A stretch of DNA of 64,000 nucleotides, taken from contig JAOZPP010000002.1 of the NCBI GenBank assembly GCA_029932675.1, positions 1 through 64,000 on the forward strand, in the 5' to 3' direction. Of the stretch, positions 34,075 through 42,313 are shown piece by piece. Under the pieces are notes generated by a model. The model was not told the origin of the DNA and searched no databases. It saw nothing but the letters and a program-made list of their open reading frames with translations. A program made the position numbers and the translations under genes. The DNA is from a bacterium. GTDB lineage: Bacteria > SM23-81 > DAOVCL01. Each line of letters begins with the position of its first letter. Position 1 is the stretch's first letter.

Positions 34075-35103
34075 ATGAAAGCAATGGTTTTAAAAAAGAT
34101 CTGTAATTTGCGGGAGAATAGGCAGCCCCTTGAACTGATGGAGCTGCCGGACCCCGTTCCGGGAGAAAGGGAGATTTTGGTAAGGGTTTCAGCCTGTGGG
34201 GTTTGCCACACCGAATTGGATGAAATCGAGGGGAGAACACCTCCACCCCATCTGCCGATTGTCTTGGGTCATCAAGTTGTGGGGAGGGTAGAGGGGAAGG
34301 GGAGCAAAGCCAATAAGTTCAGGGCTGGAACTAGGGTGGGAATCGGCTGGATCTACTCCGCCTGTGGAAGATGTAAATTCTGTTTAGAGGGAAATGAAAA
34401 TTTGTGCCCCCACTTCCAGGCTACAGGGAGGGATGCCAATGGGGGGTATGCGGAATACATGACCGTATTGGAAGATTTCGCCTTCCCCATCCCGGAGGTC
34501 TTTTCGGATGAGGAAGCGGCCCCCCTTTTGTGTGCTGGGGCGATCGGCTATCGTTCCCTGAAGTTAACTGGGATTAGAGATGGGGGTAATTTAGGGCTCA
34601 CCGGGTTTGGTGCCTCCGGACATCTGGTGATGAAGATGGTCAAACATAAGTACCCTCGAACCAAGGTCTTCGTCTTTGCCAGGAACCCGAAGGAGAGGGA
34701 GTTTGCTAAGGAATTAGGGGCTGTTTGGGCTGGTGACACCGCAGAAAGATCGCCAGAAAAGCTTGACTGCATCATCGATACCACACCGGTCTGGAAGCCG
34801 ATAGTTGAGGCTTTAAGGAATTTGGAGAACGGGGGAAGATTGATTATAAACGCCATTCGCAAGGAAGAAGTGGACAAGGATTGGCTCTTGAAATTGGACT
34901 ATCCTGCCCATCTTTGGCTGGAGAAGGAGATCAAGAGTGTGGCCAATGTAACCAGAAGGGATCTCAGCGAATTCTTGGAGTTGGCAGCAGAGATTCCCAT
35001 CAAACCCGAAATTCAGCTCTTCCCCTTAGAGGAGGCAAACAAGGCGCTAATAGAGCTTAAGGAAGGGGAGATTCGTGGGGCCAAGGTTCTCAAGATGGTT
35101 TAA
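34075..35103 (+). CDS. Zinc-dependent alcohol dehydrogenase (MDR family)
   Basis: This is a medium-chain dehydrogenase/reductase, 342 residues from ATG 34075. The catalytic zinc ligands are in CGVCHTE and GHQVVG. The structural zinc site is the four-cysteine CGRCKFCLEGNENLC. The coenzyme-binding turn is GLTGFGASGHL. The sequence type (AdhA/AdhP-like, with YRSLKLTGI) suggests oxidation or reduction of simple alcohols or aldehydes with NAD(P). An in-frame GTG at 34042 would add 11 residues; ATG 34075 aligns better with the family start (MKAMVL) and has a GGAG about 11 bases upstream. It has its own strong promoter and is followed by the unrelated trpB2. Confidence 0.92.
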   Translation: MKAMVLKKICNLRENRQPLELMELPDPVPGEREILVRVSACGVCHTELDEIEGRTPPPHLPIVLGHQVVGRVEGKGSKANKFRAGTRVGIGWIYSACGRCKFCLEGNENLCPHFQATGRDANGGYAEYMTVLEDFAFPIPEVFSDEEAAPLLCAGAIGYRSLKLTGIRDGGNLGLTGFGASGHLVMKMVKHKYPRTKVFVFARNPKEREFAKELGAVWAGDTAERSPEKLDCIIDTTPVWKPIVEALRNLENGGRLIINAIRKEEVDKDWLLKLDYPAHLWLEKEIKSVANVTRRDLSEFLELAAEIPIKPEIQLFPLEEANKALIELKEGEIRGAKVLKMV

Positions 35104-35162
35104 CTGAACGGCTTTAAGTTGGCAGTGGACAATGTTAATAATCTCAAACCAGGGAGGAGAAG

Positions 35163-36455
35163 ATGCAAACGATGGTGAATCTGAAGCACGACGAAGTGCC
35201 AACCCAGTGGTATAATATCCTACCTGATCTACCTGAACCCCTGCCGCCCCCAAAGGATCCGGAAGATGGCCCTCCCCGGCTAAAAAATTTGCCCAATTTG
35301 ATGATTGGCGAATGCCTTAACCAGGAATTCTCTCAAGAGAACTGGATCGATATTCCTGGTGGAATTATGGATCTCTATTCAAAGGCAGGGAGGCCGCGGC
35401 CGCTCTTTCGGGCCACAAACCTGGAGAAAAGGCTTGATACACCGGCAAGGCTCTACTACAAGAGTGAGTTCTTCAGCCCAACTGGTAGCCATAAGGTGAA
35501 TACCGCGCTGGCCCAATGCTGGTATGCAAAGCAGCAGGGGTTTGAAAGGGTAACTACGGAGACCGGAGCAGGTCAATGGGGAACAGCGCTTTCCTATGCG
35601 GCTGCGGTAACCGGACTGAAGTGCACTGTCTTCTGGGTGCGCAGCGTCTATAACTGGAAACAGGATCGTTTATCCTTTATGAAGCTTTTAGGTGCCGAGG
35701 TATATGCATCACCGAGCCCGATGACTGAATTCGGCAAGAGGTTGTATGAGAAGAACCCAGAACATGTGGGTTCGCTGGGCATTGCCATCTCAGAGGGTTT
35801 GGAGGATTCTCAAAGGGATCCCAAGGCAACCTATTGCTTGGGTTCCGTCTTGAACCATGTGCTTATGCATCAGACAGTGATAGGCTTGGAGACGAAGAGG
35901 CAGTTCGAGATCTTTGATGACTACCCAGATATAGTTATCTCCTGCCTAGGTGGGGGCTCAAACTTTGGGGGATTTGCCCTGCCCTTTATGAGAGATGTGT
36001 TGAAGGAGGGTAAGAAGATAAAGTTTATCGCCGCCCAAAGCCAGGTTGCCCCGAACTTGCAGGGCAAGTATGAATATGACTTCGCTGACTATGACGAGAC
36101 AACCCCGATGCTGAAGATGTATACATTGGGACACAAGATCGATATGAAACCCATCAAAGGAGACGGACTGCGCTATCATGGCTGTTCACCGATTATTAGC
36201 CTCCTGCGGCACAAAGGCTTGATTGATACGGTTGCCTACCCCGGTGACGAGGAGTATGTGTTTCGGAGTGCGAAGACCTTTGCGGAGACTGAGGGTTGGC
36301 TGCCAGCCCCGGAATCGGCATATTCGATATGTTGTGCAATTGAGGAGGCACTGAAGTGCAAGGAGTCTGGCGAGAAGAAGGTCATCGCCTTCAACATCAG
36401 TGGCCATGGTTTCTTGGACATACCGGGGTATCGCACAGTGTTGGATTTGGGGTAA
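35163..36455 (+). CDS. trpB2: Tryptophan synthase beta-like protein, TrpB2 type
   Basis: This PLP enzyme, 430 residues long, belongs to the TrpB2 branch. That branch is longer than TrpB1 and commonly stands alone without the alpha subunit. The PLP lysine is Lys111 in SPTGSHKVN, the phosphate-binding loop GGGSNFGG is at 263-270, and the TrpB2-type N-terminal extension with PPPKDPEDGPP precedes the core. It converts indole and serine (or phosphoserine) to tryptophan and is thought to salvage free indole. No trpA or other trp gene is nearby, in keeping with a stand-alone role. The ribosome site AGGGAGGAGA precedes the ATG; a second ATG nine bases on is also possible. Confidence 0.93.
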   Translation: MQTMVNLKHDEVPTQWYNILPDLPEPLPPPKDPEDGPPRLKNLPNLMIGECLNQEFSQENWIDIPGGIMDLYSKAGRPRPLFRATNLEKRLDTPARLYYKSEFFSPTGSHKVNTALAQCWYAKQQGFERVTTETGAGQWGTALSYAAAVTGLKCTVFWVRSVYNWKQDRLSFMKLLGAEVYASPSPMTEFGKRLYEKNPEHVGSLGIAISEGLEDSQRDPKATYCLGSVLNHVLMHQTVIGLETKRQFEIFDDYPDIVISCLGGGSNFGGFALPFMRDVLKEGKKIKFIAAQSQVAPNLQGKYEYDFADYDETTPMLKMYTLGHKIDMKPIKGDGLRYHGCSPIISLLRHKGLIDTVAYPGDEEYVFRSAKTFAETEGWLPAPESAYSICCAIEEALKCKESGEKKVIAFNISGHGFLDIPGYRTVLDLG

Positions 36456-36521
36456 TTGCTCCCCGGGGTTGGATAAAAGGCTTTTGCCAAGAGATCTGGA
36501 TTCAAACCTCTAAATGGGGGT

Positions 36522-36565
36522 TTGACCCCGATTCTCCTTCAGCCCTGCCCCACTTCAGGGGTCAA
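36522..36565. repeat. Hairpin in the trpB2 downstream gap
   Basis: TTGACCCC (36522-36529) pairs with GGGGTCAA (36558-36565) around a 28-base loop. No T-run follows, so it is not a classical terminator. Confidence 0.4.
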
Positions 36566-36575
36566 TTAAGCTCCT

Positions 36576-36623
36576 CCGCTGTCACCTCTAAAGGGGGCTT
36601 TCCCCTTTTTAGGGTGACAGCGG
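36576..36623. repeat. Long near-perfect hairpin, REP-like
   Basis: The arm CCGCTGTCACC (36576-36586) pairs fully with GGTGACAGCGG (36613-36623). Inside, CTAAA and GGGG continue the pairing with CCCC and TTTTAG, giving an almost uninterrupted 48-base stem-loop. It ends 22 bases before the next ATG. It resembles the GTGTCAG- and GTGGCAG-type palindromes at 29.3-29.5 kb. Confidence 0.55.
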
Positions 36624-36645
36624 CAAGAAATAGAAAGGCTGTTGG

Positions 36646-37026
36646 ATGAAGAAAGACATTGAGCTGGTGCAGGCCCAAAGGATCCAGGTGAGTTTTAGGG
36701 ACATTGAAGGCCGCAAAACCAAGCGGTGGATAATCTCCCTGGATTCAATCCCCACCCATAATAAAAATGGCCTCTCACCTTCCACCACCCCAGAAGAGCT
36801 GATGGATCTATGCATCGATGAAATCTACAAGGTCCTTCAGGCGGAGGAGGTGGGAACGCTGGCAGACTTGGTGAATAGGGTTGTGTTAGGGATAAACACC
36901 TTCACCTATCGACAGATCGGGAAACGGATGGAGGAAGACGGGAGGTTCGCCGGTTCCAACCTTCAGGTCTTCAGCCTGGCTGGAACAGATCCTCTTAAAT
37001 TGATGCTCGATAAATTATCAAAATGA
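36646..37026 (+). CDS. Hypothetical protein, 126 residues
   Basis: This is a soluble protein without signal peptide or membrane segment. It opens with a basic/acidic stretch (MKKDIELVQAQRIQVSF) and contains RWIISLDSIPTHNKNGLSP. The C-terminal half has helices with a conserved-looking region LVNRVVLGINTFTYRQIGKRM, which may be helix-turn-helix-like. No family is recognised. It stands alone between a large hairpin and the TonB-C-like gene. Codon use looks like that of its neighbours, which supports a real gene. Confidence 0.55.
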   Translation: MKKDIELVQAQRIQVSFRDIEGRKTKRWIISLDSIPTHNKNGLSPSTTPEELMDLCIDEIYKVLQAEEVGTLADLVNRVVLGINTFTYRQIGKRMEEDGRFAGSNLQVFSLAGTDPLKLMLDKLSK

Positions 37027-37149
37027 GGTCTGTAGGGCATTATTGGAATGAGCCAAAGGGAATGGTCTAAAGCTGTGCTTAAGGTTTGATCATCGATCTG
37101 CTTGTTAAGAGGGTGGCCTTATAGTTTAACATTTCCCCGGAGTTTACAA

Positions 37150-37899
37150 ATGAAATTTTATATCCCATTTGCGATGTTTGCGGTAGTATTTTTTGGAAGT
37201 CATTGCAATAGCGACCGAGCAGAAAGAGCGCGACCTTTTTTAGAGGATACATACCACCAAGCACAAGTGCTTTATGATAGTTCGGCAAATCTGTTTAAGG
37301 CCTTAGAACTTTTTAAGTATGTAGGCACAAATGACAGTAGCGCTTGCTTTTGGAAAAGCTATCTCTTTATGGCGAATATCTATTTAAGGTGGGGTCTAGC
37401 CGACTCCGCAATGAAGACCTTAGAACGAGCGGAAAAACGATTTTCCTCCTGGCCAGATTTCTACCCCAAGGACTATATTCTGGAGAATCTTCATGCCTTC
37501 CGCACGGAGATACCTACTGGCACATCGGCTGATATCGAAAAGGCAGAGAAGAAATCTTTTTATGATCTCTATGGATTCATTGAATGTGATTCCCCGCCAG
37601 AGCCCATAGGTGGATACGCCGCATTGCTCAGCAATGTAAAATATCCAGAAGATGCATTACAACAACAGGTAACCGATACGGTCATTGTAAAGACACTTAT
37701 TTCTTGGCGTGGAGAAGTATGTAAGACAGAAATCCTTAAGGGAGGCAAGCTTGAGTCCTTGAGGAAGGCAGCGCGCCAAGCTATTCACAGAACAAAGTGG
37801 AGACCAGCTAAGCTGAGACGCTATCCTGCGACGGTTTGGGTTATAGTGCCTGTCAGATTTAATCAAATTGCTGATTCCAAGAAGCGCCTAAACCGTTAA
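37150..37899 (+). CDS. Exported protein with TPR-like region and TonB C-terminal-like domain
   Basis: The start is set at ATG 37150, with CGGAG seven bases upstream; an in-frame start at 37102 would add 16 residues before the signal sequence. The 249-residue product begins with a hydrophobic export signal (KFYIPFAMFAVVFFGSHCN). Its cysteine might be lipidated, although the -1 His is atypical. Residues 25-140 are helical with one or two TPR-like units (YLFMANIYLRWGLADSAMKTLERAEKRF). The last 90 residues resemble the TonB_C fold: GGYAALLSNVKYPEDALQQ, a VIVKTLISWRGEVCKTEIL strand pair and a terminal VWVIVPVRFN strand. Since there is no proline-rich spacer, it is unlikely to energise receptors; periplasmic binding is more likely. 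Confidence 0.6.
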   Translation: MKFYIPFAMFAVVFFGSHCNSDRAERARPFLEDTYHQAQVLYDSSANLFKALELFKYVGTNDSSACFWKSYLFMANIYLRWGLADSAMKTLERAEKRFSSWPDFYPKDYILENLHAFRTEIPTGTSADIEKAEKKSFYDLYGFIECDSPPEPIGGYAALLSNVKYPEDALQQQVTDTVIVKTLISWRGEVCKTEILKGGKLESLRKAARQAIHRTKWRPAKLRRYPATVWVIVPVRFNQIADSKKRLNR

Positions 37900-38006
37900 T
37901 AATTAAAACTCTGACCATGATCTTTGTCTCCATCCTGATTGGTCCATCTATTTTTCACCGGTCCACAATCCCTCACAAAAACTTCTAATCGAGTTTAGAT
38001 CCCCCC

Positions 38007-38035
38007 TTGACAAAGCCAATAAGTTGGTGTATATC
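38007..38035 (+). promoter_or_regulatory. Sigma70 promoter of nagZ, implying a leaderless mRNA
   Basis: A perfect TTGACA (38007-38012) and TATATC (38030-38035) have a 17-base spacer. The predicted transcription start, about 38042, coincides with the GTG start codon. Confidence 0.65.
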
Positions 38036-38043
38036 TTTTTGGT

Positions 38044-39030
38044 GTGGAGATCAGGGGTTATATAAGGCAGCTTTTCGTCTTAGGCTTTGAGGGTAAGTCT
38101 ATCCCCCAGAGGTTTAAGCCCCTATTAAAGAGGGACCCAATTGGAGGGATAATCCTCTTTGAGGAGAACATCGAGGATACGAGCCAGCTAAAGGAGCTCA
38201 TCCAGGAGGCTCAATCCCTCTCTCCCCTCCCCCTTTTTGTGATGATCGATCAGGAAGGGGGAGAGAAGAACAGGATCAGAAAAGGGATCCCCCAGTTCCC
38301 TGCCAACCGCTTCTATGGGGAGAGGGGCGATCTCCAGGGCCTTGCCTATGCCTATAGGGAAACGGCCAAGGCATTGAAAAGCGTGGGGATAAATGTCAAC
38401 CTGGCCCCAGTTGTTGACCTCGTCTCCGATCCCCAAAGCTCTCCCTTAGGGGGGAGGTCCTTCGGTGCGGATGCAGAAGTGGTGGCCAAGCTCTCTTCCC
38501 TATGTGTGGAGGCTATTCAAGGTGAGGGGGTTTGGGCCTGCGCCAAGCACTTCCCTGGCCTGGGGGGAGTTGATGTAGATTCACATCTGGCCTTACCGTT
38601 TGATCCAAGGAGAAAGGACGATTTCTCCTCACGGGATTGGCTTCCCTTTCGGTCAGCTATAGGCTCTGGGGTAAGGTTGGTGATGACGGCCCACCTGTGC
38701 TGTCCCAATTTAGACTCAAGCGGGCTTCCCGCGAGCCTCTCCCCAGAGATAACTACCGGTATCCTCCGTGGGGCACTAGGTTTTGAGGGAACTGTCATCA
38801 CCGATGATCTGGGAATGGGAGCAATCAGGGAGAACTTCCCCCTTGAGGAGGCAGCACTTTTGGCTATCGAGGCCGGAGCGGACCTCATCCTCCTCTGTCA
38901 CGACATCGAGGAGCAGCTTGTGGTTATGGAGGGGACATTAAAGAGAGTCTCGCAAAGCCAAGCCATTAGGGATAGACTCCTTCACTCCTATGAAAGGATT
39001 ATGAAGGCCAAAAAGGATATAAAAGTGTAG
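38044..39030 (+). CDS. nagZ: Beta-N-acetylhexosaminidase NagZ (GH3)
   Basis: This is a GH3 glycosidase of 328 residues, the size of single-domain NagZ. NagZ removes GlcNAc from anhydro-muropeptides in cytoplasmic cell-wall recycling. Supporting motifs are PIGGIILFEENI, the substrate-binding MIDQEGGEKNRI at 68-79, AKHFPGLGG (167-175) with the catalytic-loop DSH at 179-181, and the nucleophile region ITDDLGMGA (252-260). The usual KHFPGHG reads KHFPGLG here. No signal peptide is present. The start is GTG 38044: there is no ribosome site, but the promoter -10 box ends only eight bases upstream, so the mRNA is probably leaderless. Other GH3 specificities cannot be excluded. Confidence 0.88.
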   Translation: MEIRGYIRQLFVLGFEGKSIPQRFKPLLKRDPIGGIILFEENIEDTSQLKELIQEAQSLSPLPLFVMIDQEGGEKNRIRKGIPQFPANRFYGERGDLQGLAYAYRETAKALKSVGINVNLAPVVDLVSDPQSSPLGGRSFGADAEVVAKLSSLCVEAIQGEGVWACAKHFPGLGGVDVDSHLALPFDPRRKDDFSSRDWLPFRSAIGSGVRLVMTAHLCCPNLDSSGLPASLSPEITTGILRGALGFEGTVITDDLGMGAIRENFPLEEAALLAIEAGADLILLCHDIEEQLVVMEGTLKRVSQSQAIRDRLLHSYERIMKAKKDIKV

Positions 39031-39082
39031 GAGTCTCCACTGGGATCAGCGAAGACTATTTTATGTGCCTTCATTTGACTCT

Positions 39083-39128
39083 TTCCTCCGCAGCCGTCAG
39101 GTTCCCTCACTTGACGGCGAAGGAGGAA
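39083..39128. repeat. Interrupted hairpin between nagZ and the barrel genes
   Basis: TTCCTCC (39083-39089) pairs with GGAGGAA (39122-39128), and GCCGTCA (39093-39099) with TGACGGC (39112-39118), separated by a symmetrical 3-base bulge. No T-run follows. The 200-base gap holds nothing else that is clear. Confidence 0.5.
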
Positions 39129-39231
39129 GGTGCAGGGTTCTGTTAGCTCGTTTTCGATAAACTGCTCTTTAGGGCCCTCAGCCAAAGCTGGGTAGAGGGA
39201 AAATGGGTTTAGGTTATCATCCTCTGCTTAG

Positions 39232-40326
39232 ATGAGGTTTATCTCGCTTATTATCACATTCGTTTTCTTCGCCGGTAGCTGTGAGGCGGCCTTCGACGAC
39301 CTGGGGGTGGGAGCCAGAGCCATAGGACGGGCGGGGGCCTTTGTGGCCACTGCTGACGATCCGGATGCCATCCTTTTCAATCCGGCTGGCCTGGCATCGC
39401 TTCAGAGAGGATATACCCTCTTCTATTCCCAACCATACGGTCTGAACGATCTGGCCTCCAGTTGGGTGGCTGGTGTGCAAAGGATAGGCAGGGGGAGCCT
39501 TGGCTTAGGCATCAAGGGGTTTGGTAATGAGCTCTACCGGGAGAACAGCCTCCTTTTCTCCTGGGGACAGAGGTTCAAATATTTCAGCTTAGGGACAAAT
39601 GTGCGGTTTTTGAACCTTTGGATTAAGGGCTATGGCTCGGCCCAATCCCTTGGTTTAGACCTGGGCCTTCTCTCCCAGCTTACTCCCCAGCTAAGATGGG
39701 GAACCTTCTGGAGGAACCTCAATAGCCCCCGCATAGGGGAGGCCAAGGAGGAGATCCCTCAAATCCTCACCGCTGGGTTAAGTTTCCAGCCCTCTCCAGT
39801 CCTTGGCTTAGAGCTTGACCTCTACCAGGATATAAGATACGAGCCCCAGCTAAGGATGGGCCTGGAATATTCCCCTCATAAATCCGTCCAAGCGAGGGTT
39901 GGATGGCGTTCCCCGCCAGGAAGGTTCTCGTTGGGAGGGGGATTGGAGTGGCGAGGTTTAAGGTTCGATTATGCCCTCTTTAACCACTGGGAGCTTGGCA
40001 TAAGCCACTATTTCTCTCTCACTTATACAACGAACCTCACTCCAATCGATCACCGAGAGGAATTGCTCCCCCTACCTCAGATAAACACCTTTCCCCTTCC
40101 CCTTCTGCCCACAATCGTCAACCTTAATCTGGCCCGCAGAAGGGAACTGGAATCCCTCCCCGGAATAGGGAGAAGTTTGGCCCGCCGGATTGTGGAGTAT
40201 CGCCGAAAGGAAGGGAAATTCTCCTCCGGAAACGACTTGGTCAAGGTTCCCGGAATTGGGGAGGCTCTGCTTGCCAAGCTTAAGGGGAAGGTCTGGCCCC
40301 CAGTTGAGGATGAGGCCCTGCGGTAG
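39232..40326 (+). CDS. PorV/FadL-like outer-membrane barrel with C-terminal helix-hairpin-helix domain
   Basis: The 364-residue protein has a signal peptide (to about residue 19). The PorV-like opening FDDLGVGARAIGRAGAFVATADDPDAILFNPAGLA is characteristic of this barrel group (first 20 residues of that block alone suffice). Barrel strands fill residues 45-265. After a proline-rich linker the last 65 residues form a ComEA-like helix-hairpin-helix unit: VNLNLARRRELESLPGIG, then a second hairpin LVKVPGIGEALLAKL. Such domains bind duplex DNA in ComEA. They would lie in the periplasm here. The next gene overlaps by 17 bases and has an HhH domain at its N-terminus, so the pair probably works together. 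Confidence 0.85.
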   Translation: MRFISLIITFVFFAGSCEAAFDDLGVGARAIGRAGAFVATADDPDAILFNPAGLASLQRGYTLFYSQPYGLNDLASSWVAGVQRIGRGSLGLGIKGFGNELYRENSLLFSWGQRFKYFSLGTNVRFLNLWIKGYGSAQSLGLDLGLLSQLTPQLRWGTFWRNLNSPRIGEAKEEIPQILTAGLSFQPSPVLGLELDLYQDIRYEPQLRMGLEYSPHKSVQARVGWRSPPGRFSLGGGLEWRGLRFDYALFNHWELGISHYFSLTYTTNLTPIDHREELLPLPQINTFPLPLLPTIVNLNLARRRELESLPGIGRSLARRIVEYRRKEGKFSSGNDLVKVPGIGEALLAKLKGKVWPPVEDEALR

Positions 40327-42244
40327 AGTTCTCCTGTTCTGGTTGCTCCTTCCCTCCTCTCTCCTTGCTCAGTATGAAGACCTCTTGGAGGTAGAGGGCA
40401 AGCTTTCCAAGCCAGAGGAGAGGCTGGCCCAGATAGAATACCTCCTCGATCACCCTTTAGACCTCAACAGGGCAGGACTGGGGGAGTTGGAGTCCCTTCC
40501 CTACCTCTCCCCAGGTTTAGCCAGGGAGATAATCAAGGAGAGGAATAGGAGGGGAGGATTTAAGAGGGTAGAGGATCTCCTTGGGGTAAGGGGTATGAGG
40601 AGGGGGATTTGGCTTAAGATCCGGCCGTTCCTGAGAATAGGGAAGAGAGTTCAGCTACCCTCTGGAGGACTGAGGTTGAGGTTAGAAACCAAGCGGCCCA
40701 ACCCAAGGGGGATCCTCCAAGGGGATTATAGAGGCGATCCCCTGATGGTCTACACCAAGGGGAGGGTAAGATATGGGGATAGATTGGAGGTGGGATTTCT
40801 CACTGAAAAGGAGCCTGGAGAGAGGAGGTTGGACGATCTCCTCTCCTCCTATCTCTGCTTAAAGGGACGATCGAGCGAGCTCATTTTAGGCAATTATCAG
40901 GTCCAATTTGGCCAAGGGCTCGTCCTCTGGACGGGTTATAGCCCTCACAAGGGGATGGAGGTGATCCAAGGGGTCAAGAGGAAGGGGAGGGGACTCATCC
41001 CCTATACCCCAACCAATCAGCTCTACTCCCTTAATGGATTAGGGGTGAGACTCTCCTGGAGGTCTCTGTTATTCTTTGGGTTTATCTCCGCTCGGAGGCT
41101 TGATGCCACGATAACCGAGGAGGGATATGCCTCATCTATTTACGAAGGAGGATATCACCGCACCCAAGCCGAGGAGGAGAAACGCAACCGCCTAAAGGAG
41201 AGACTCTACGGCCTGCGGGTAGAGGGAGACCTTAAATCCTTTCTCAGGCTGGGATCAACTTTATACCTCATCCGATATAGTCCCCGCCTTTTTAACCCCG
41301 ATTATGAGAGGAGGAGATTCTCGCTCCGGGGCAGGGGGAGGAGGTGGGGAGGGTTCGATCTTGATGCGCAGCTTGGAGCTATGACCATCTTTGGGGAGCT
41401 GGGTGTCTCCGCAAACAGTTCGGCTTGGATTTTAGGAGCTCAACTGGAGGAGGGGATCCTTGAGGCCACTGTGGCCTATCGCCACTATCCCCCCTCCTTT
41501 ATCAACCCTTACTCTGGTGGTTTCTCTGACTCCGAACCGATTAACGAAAATGGGTTCTATTTAGGACTGAGGTTGAGACCGCTCTCCAAGACTGAGTTTA
41601 GGTTCTACCTGGATGGATTTAAACACCCTTGGAGGGGATACTACCAGGTTATGCCTTGGGAAGGGGAGAAATACCTCTTCCTCTTGAAGAGAAAGGTCTC
41701 CAGAGGGCTCGACCTTTGTTTGCGGGAAACAGAGGCCAAAGGGGCAATGGCCGCAAAGGTCTCCGATTGGTATGGGAACCCAAGAACCATCAACCAAAAT
41801 TACCGCAAGAGGGGCATCCGCTGCCAGATGGATTGGCGACCGGCGGGTTTGATCTCATTTCGCCAGAGGTGGGAGGGATTATGGATTGACCTACCGGGCA
41901 ACCGCAGGGAGAGGGGAAACCTCCTCAGGTTTGATTTTACCTATCACCCCCGGGTAAGGGCGAAAATGAGGTGTGGGGTCTGCTTTTTTCAAACGGACTC
42001 CTATAATAGCCGTATCTGGATATATGAAAGGGGACTCCCTGGGGTGATCCGTAACCTCCCCCTCTGGGGAGAGGGGAGAAGGTTTCATCTGGGGATAGGT
42101 TTTACCCCCTTTTCTCATCTCTGGATCTCCCTAATTTATACCCATACCCTCCACTGGGGAGAGGAAACCACTGGCTCAGGATATGAGGAAAGGAAGGGCA
42201 ATACCATATCTGAGGTAGGGTTTCAACTCGACCTTAGCCTCTAA
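40310..42244 (+). CDS. Outer-membrane barrel with N-terminal helix-hairpin-helix domain
   Basis: The 644-residue protein begins with a signal peptide (MRPCGRVLLFWLLLPSSLLA). An HhH region follows (about residues 45-110) with LDLNRAGLGELESLPYLS and GGFKRVEDLLGVRGM, like ComEA. The remaining 500 residues alternate amphipathic strands rich in aromatic and Arg residues, typical of a large barrel, and end with VGFQLDLSL. Proteins of this layout are common but uncharacterised in Bacteroidota and relatives. The start is ATG 40310, because the signal peptide begins there; the frame is open upstream to 40190 but inside the previous gene. The 17-base overlap with the PorV-HhH gene indicates coupled translation. 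Confidence 0.82.
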   Translation: MRPCGRVLLFWLLLPSSLLAQYEDLLEVEGKLSKPEERLAQIEYLLDHPLDLNRAGLGELESLPYLSPGLAREIIKERNRRGGFKRVEDLLGVRGMRRGIWLKIRPFLRIGKRVQLPSGGLRLRLETKRPNPRGILQGDYRGDPLMVYTKGRVRYGDRLEVGFLTEKEPGERRLDDLLSSYLCLKGRSSELILGNYQVQFGQGLVLWTGYSPHKGMEVIQGVKRKGRGLIPYTPTNQLYSLNGLGVRLSWRSLLFFGFISARRLDATITEEGYASSIYEGGYHRTQAEEEKRNRLKERLYGLRVEGDLKSFLRLGSTLYLIRYSPRLFNPDYERRRFSLRGRGRRWGGFDLDAQLGAMTIFGELGVSANSSAWILGAQLEEGILEATVAYRHYPPSFINPYSGGFSDSEPINENGFYLGLRLRPLSKTEFRFYLDGFKHPWRGYYQVMPWEGEKYLFLLKRKVSRGLDLCLRETEAKGAMAAKVSDWYGNPRTINQNYRKRGIRCQMDWRPAGLISFRQRWEGLWIDLPGNRRERGNLLRFDFTYHPRVRAKMRCGVCFFQTDSYNSRIWIYERGLPGVIRNLPLWGEGRRFHLGIGFTPFSHLWISLIYTHTLHWGEETTGSGYEERKGNTISEVGFQLDLSL

Positions 42245-42313
42245 AAGATTGTGCTTGACTAAAAAAACTTCAATCCTTATCCTTACAGAAATCTTAGAGA
42301 AGAGGCATATGGT

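Noticed and set aside
40190..40309. Upstream extension of the HhH-barrel gene
   Set aside because: The added residues fall inside the preceding gene and would bury the clear signal peptide that starts at 40310.
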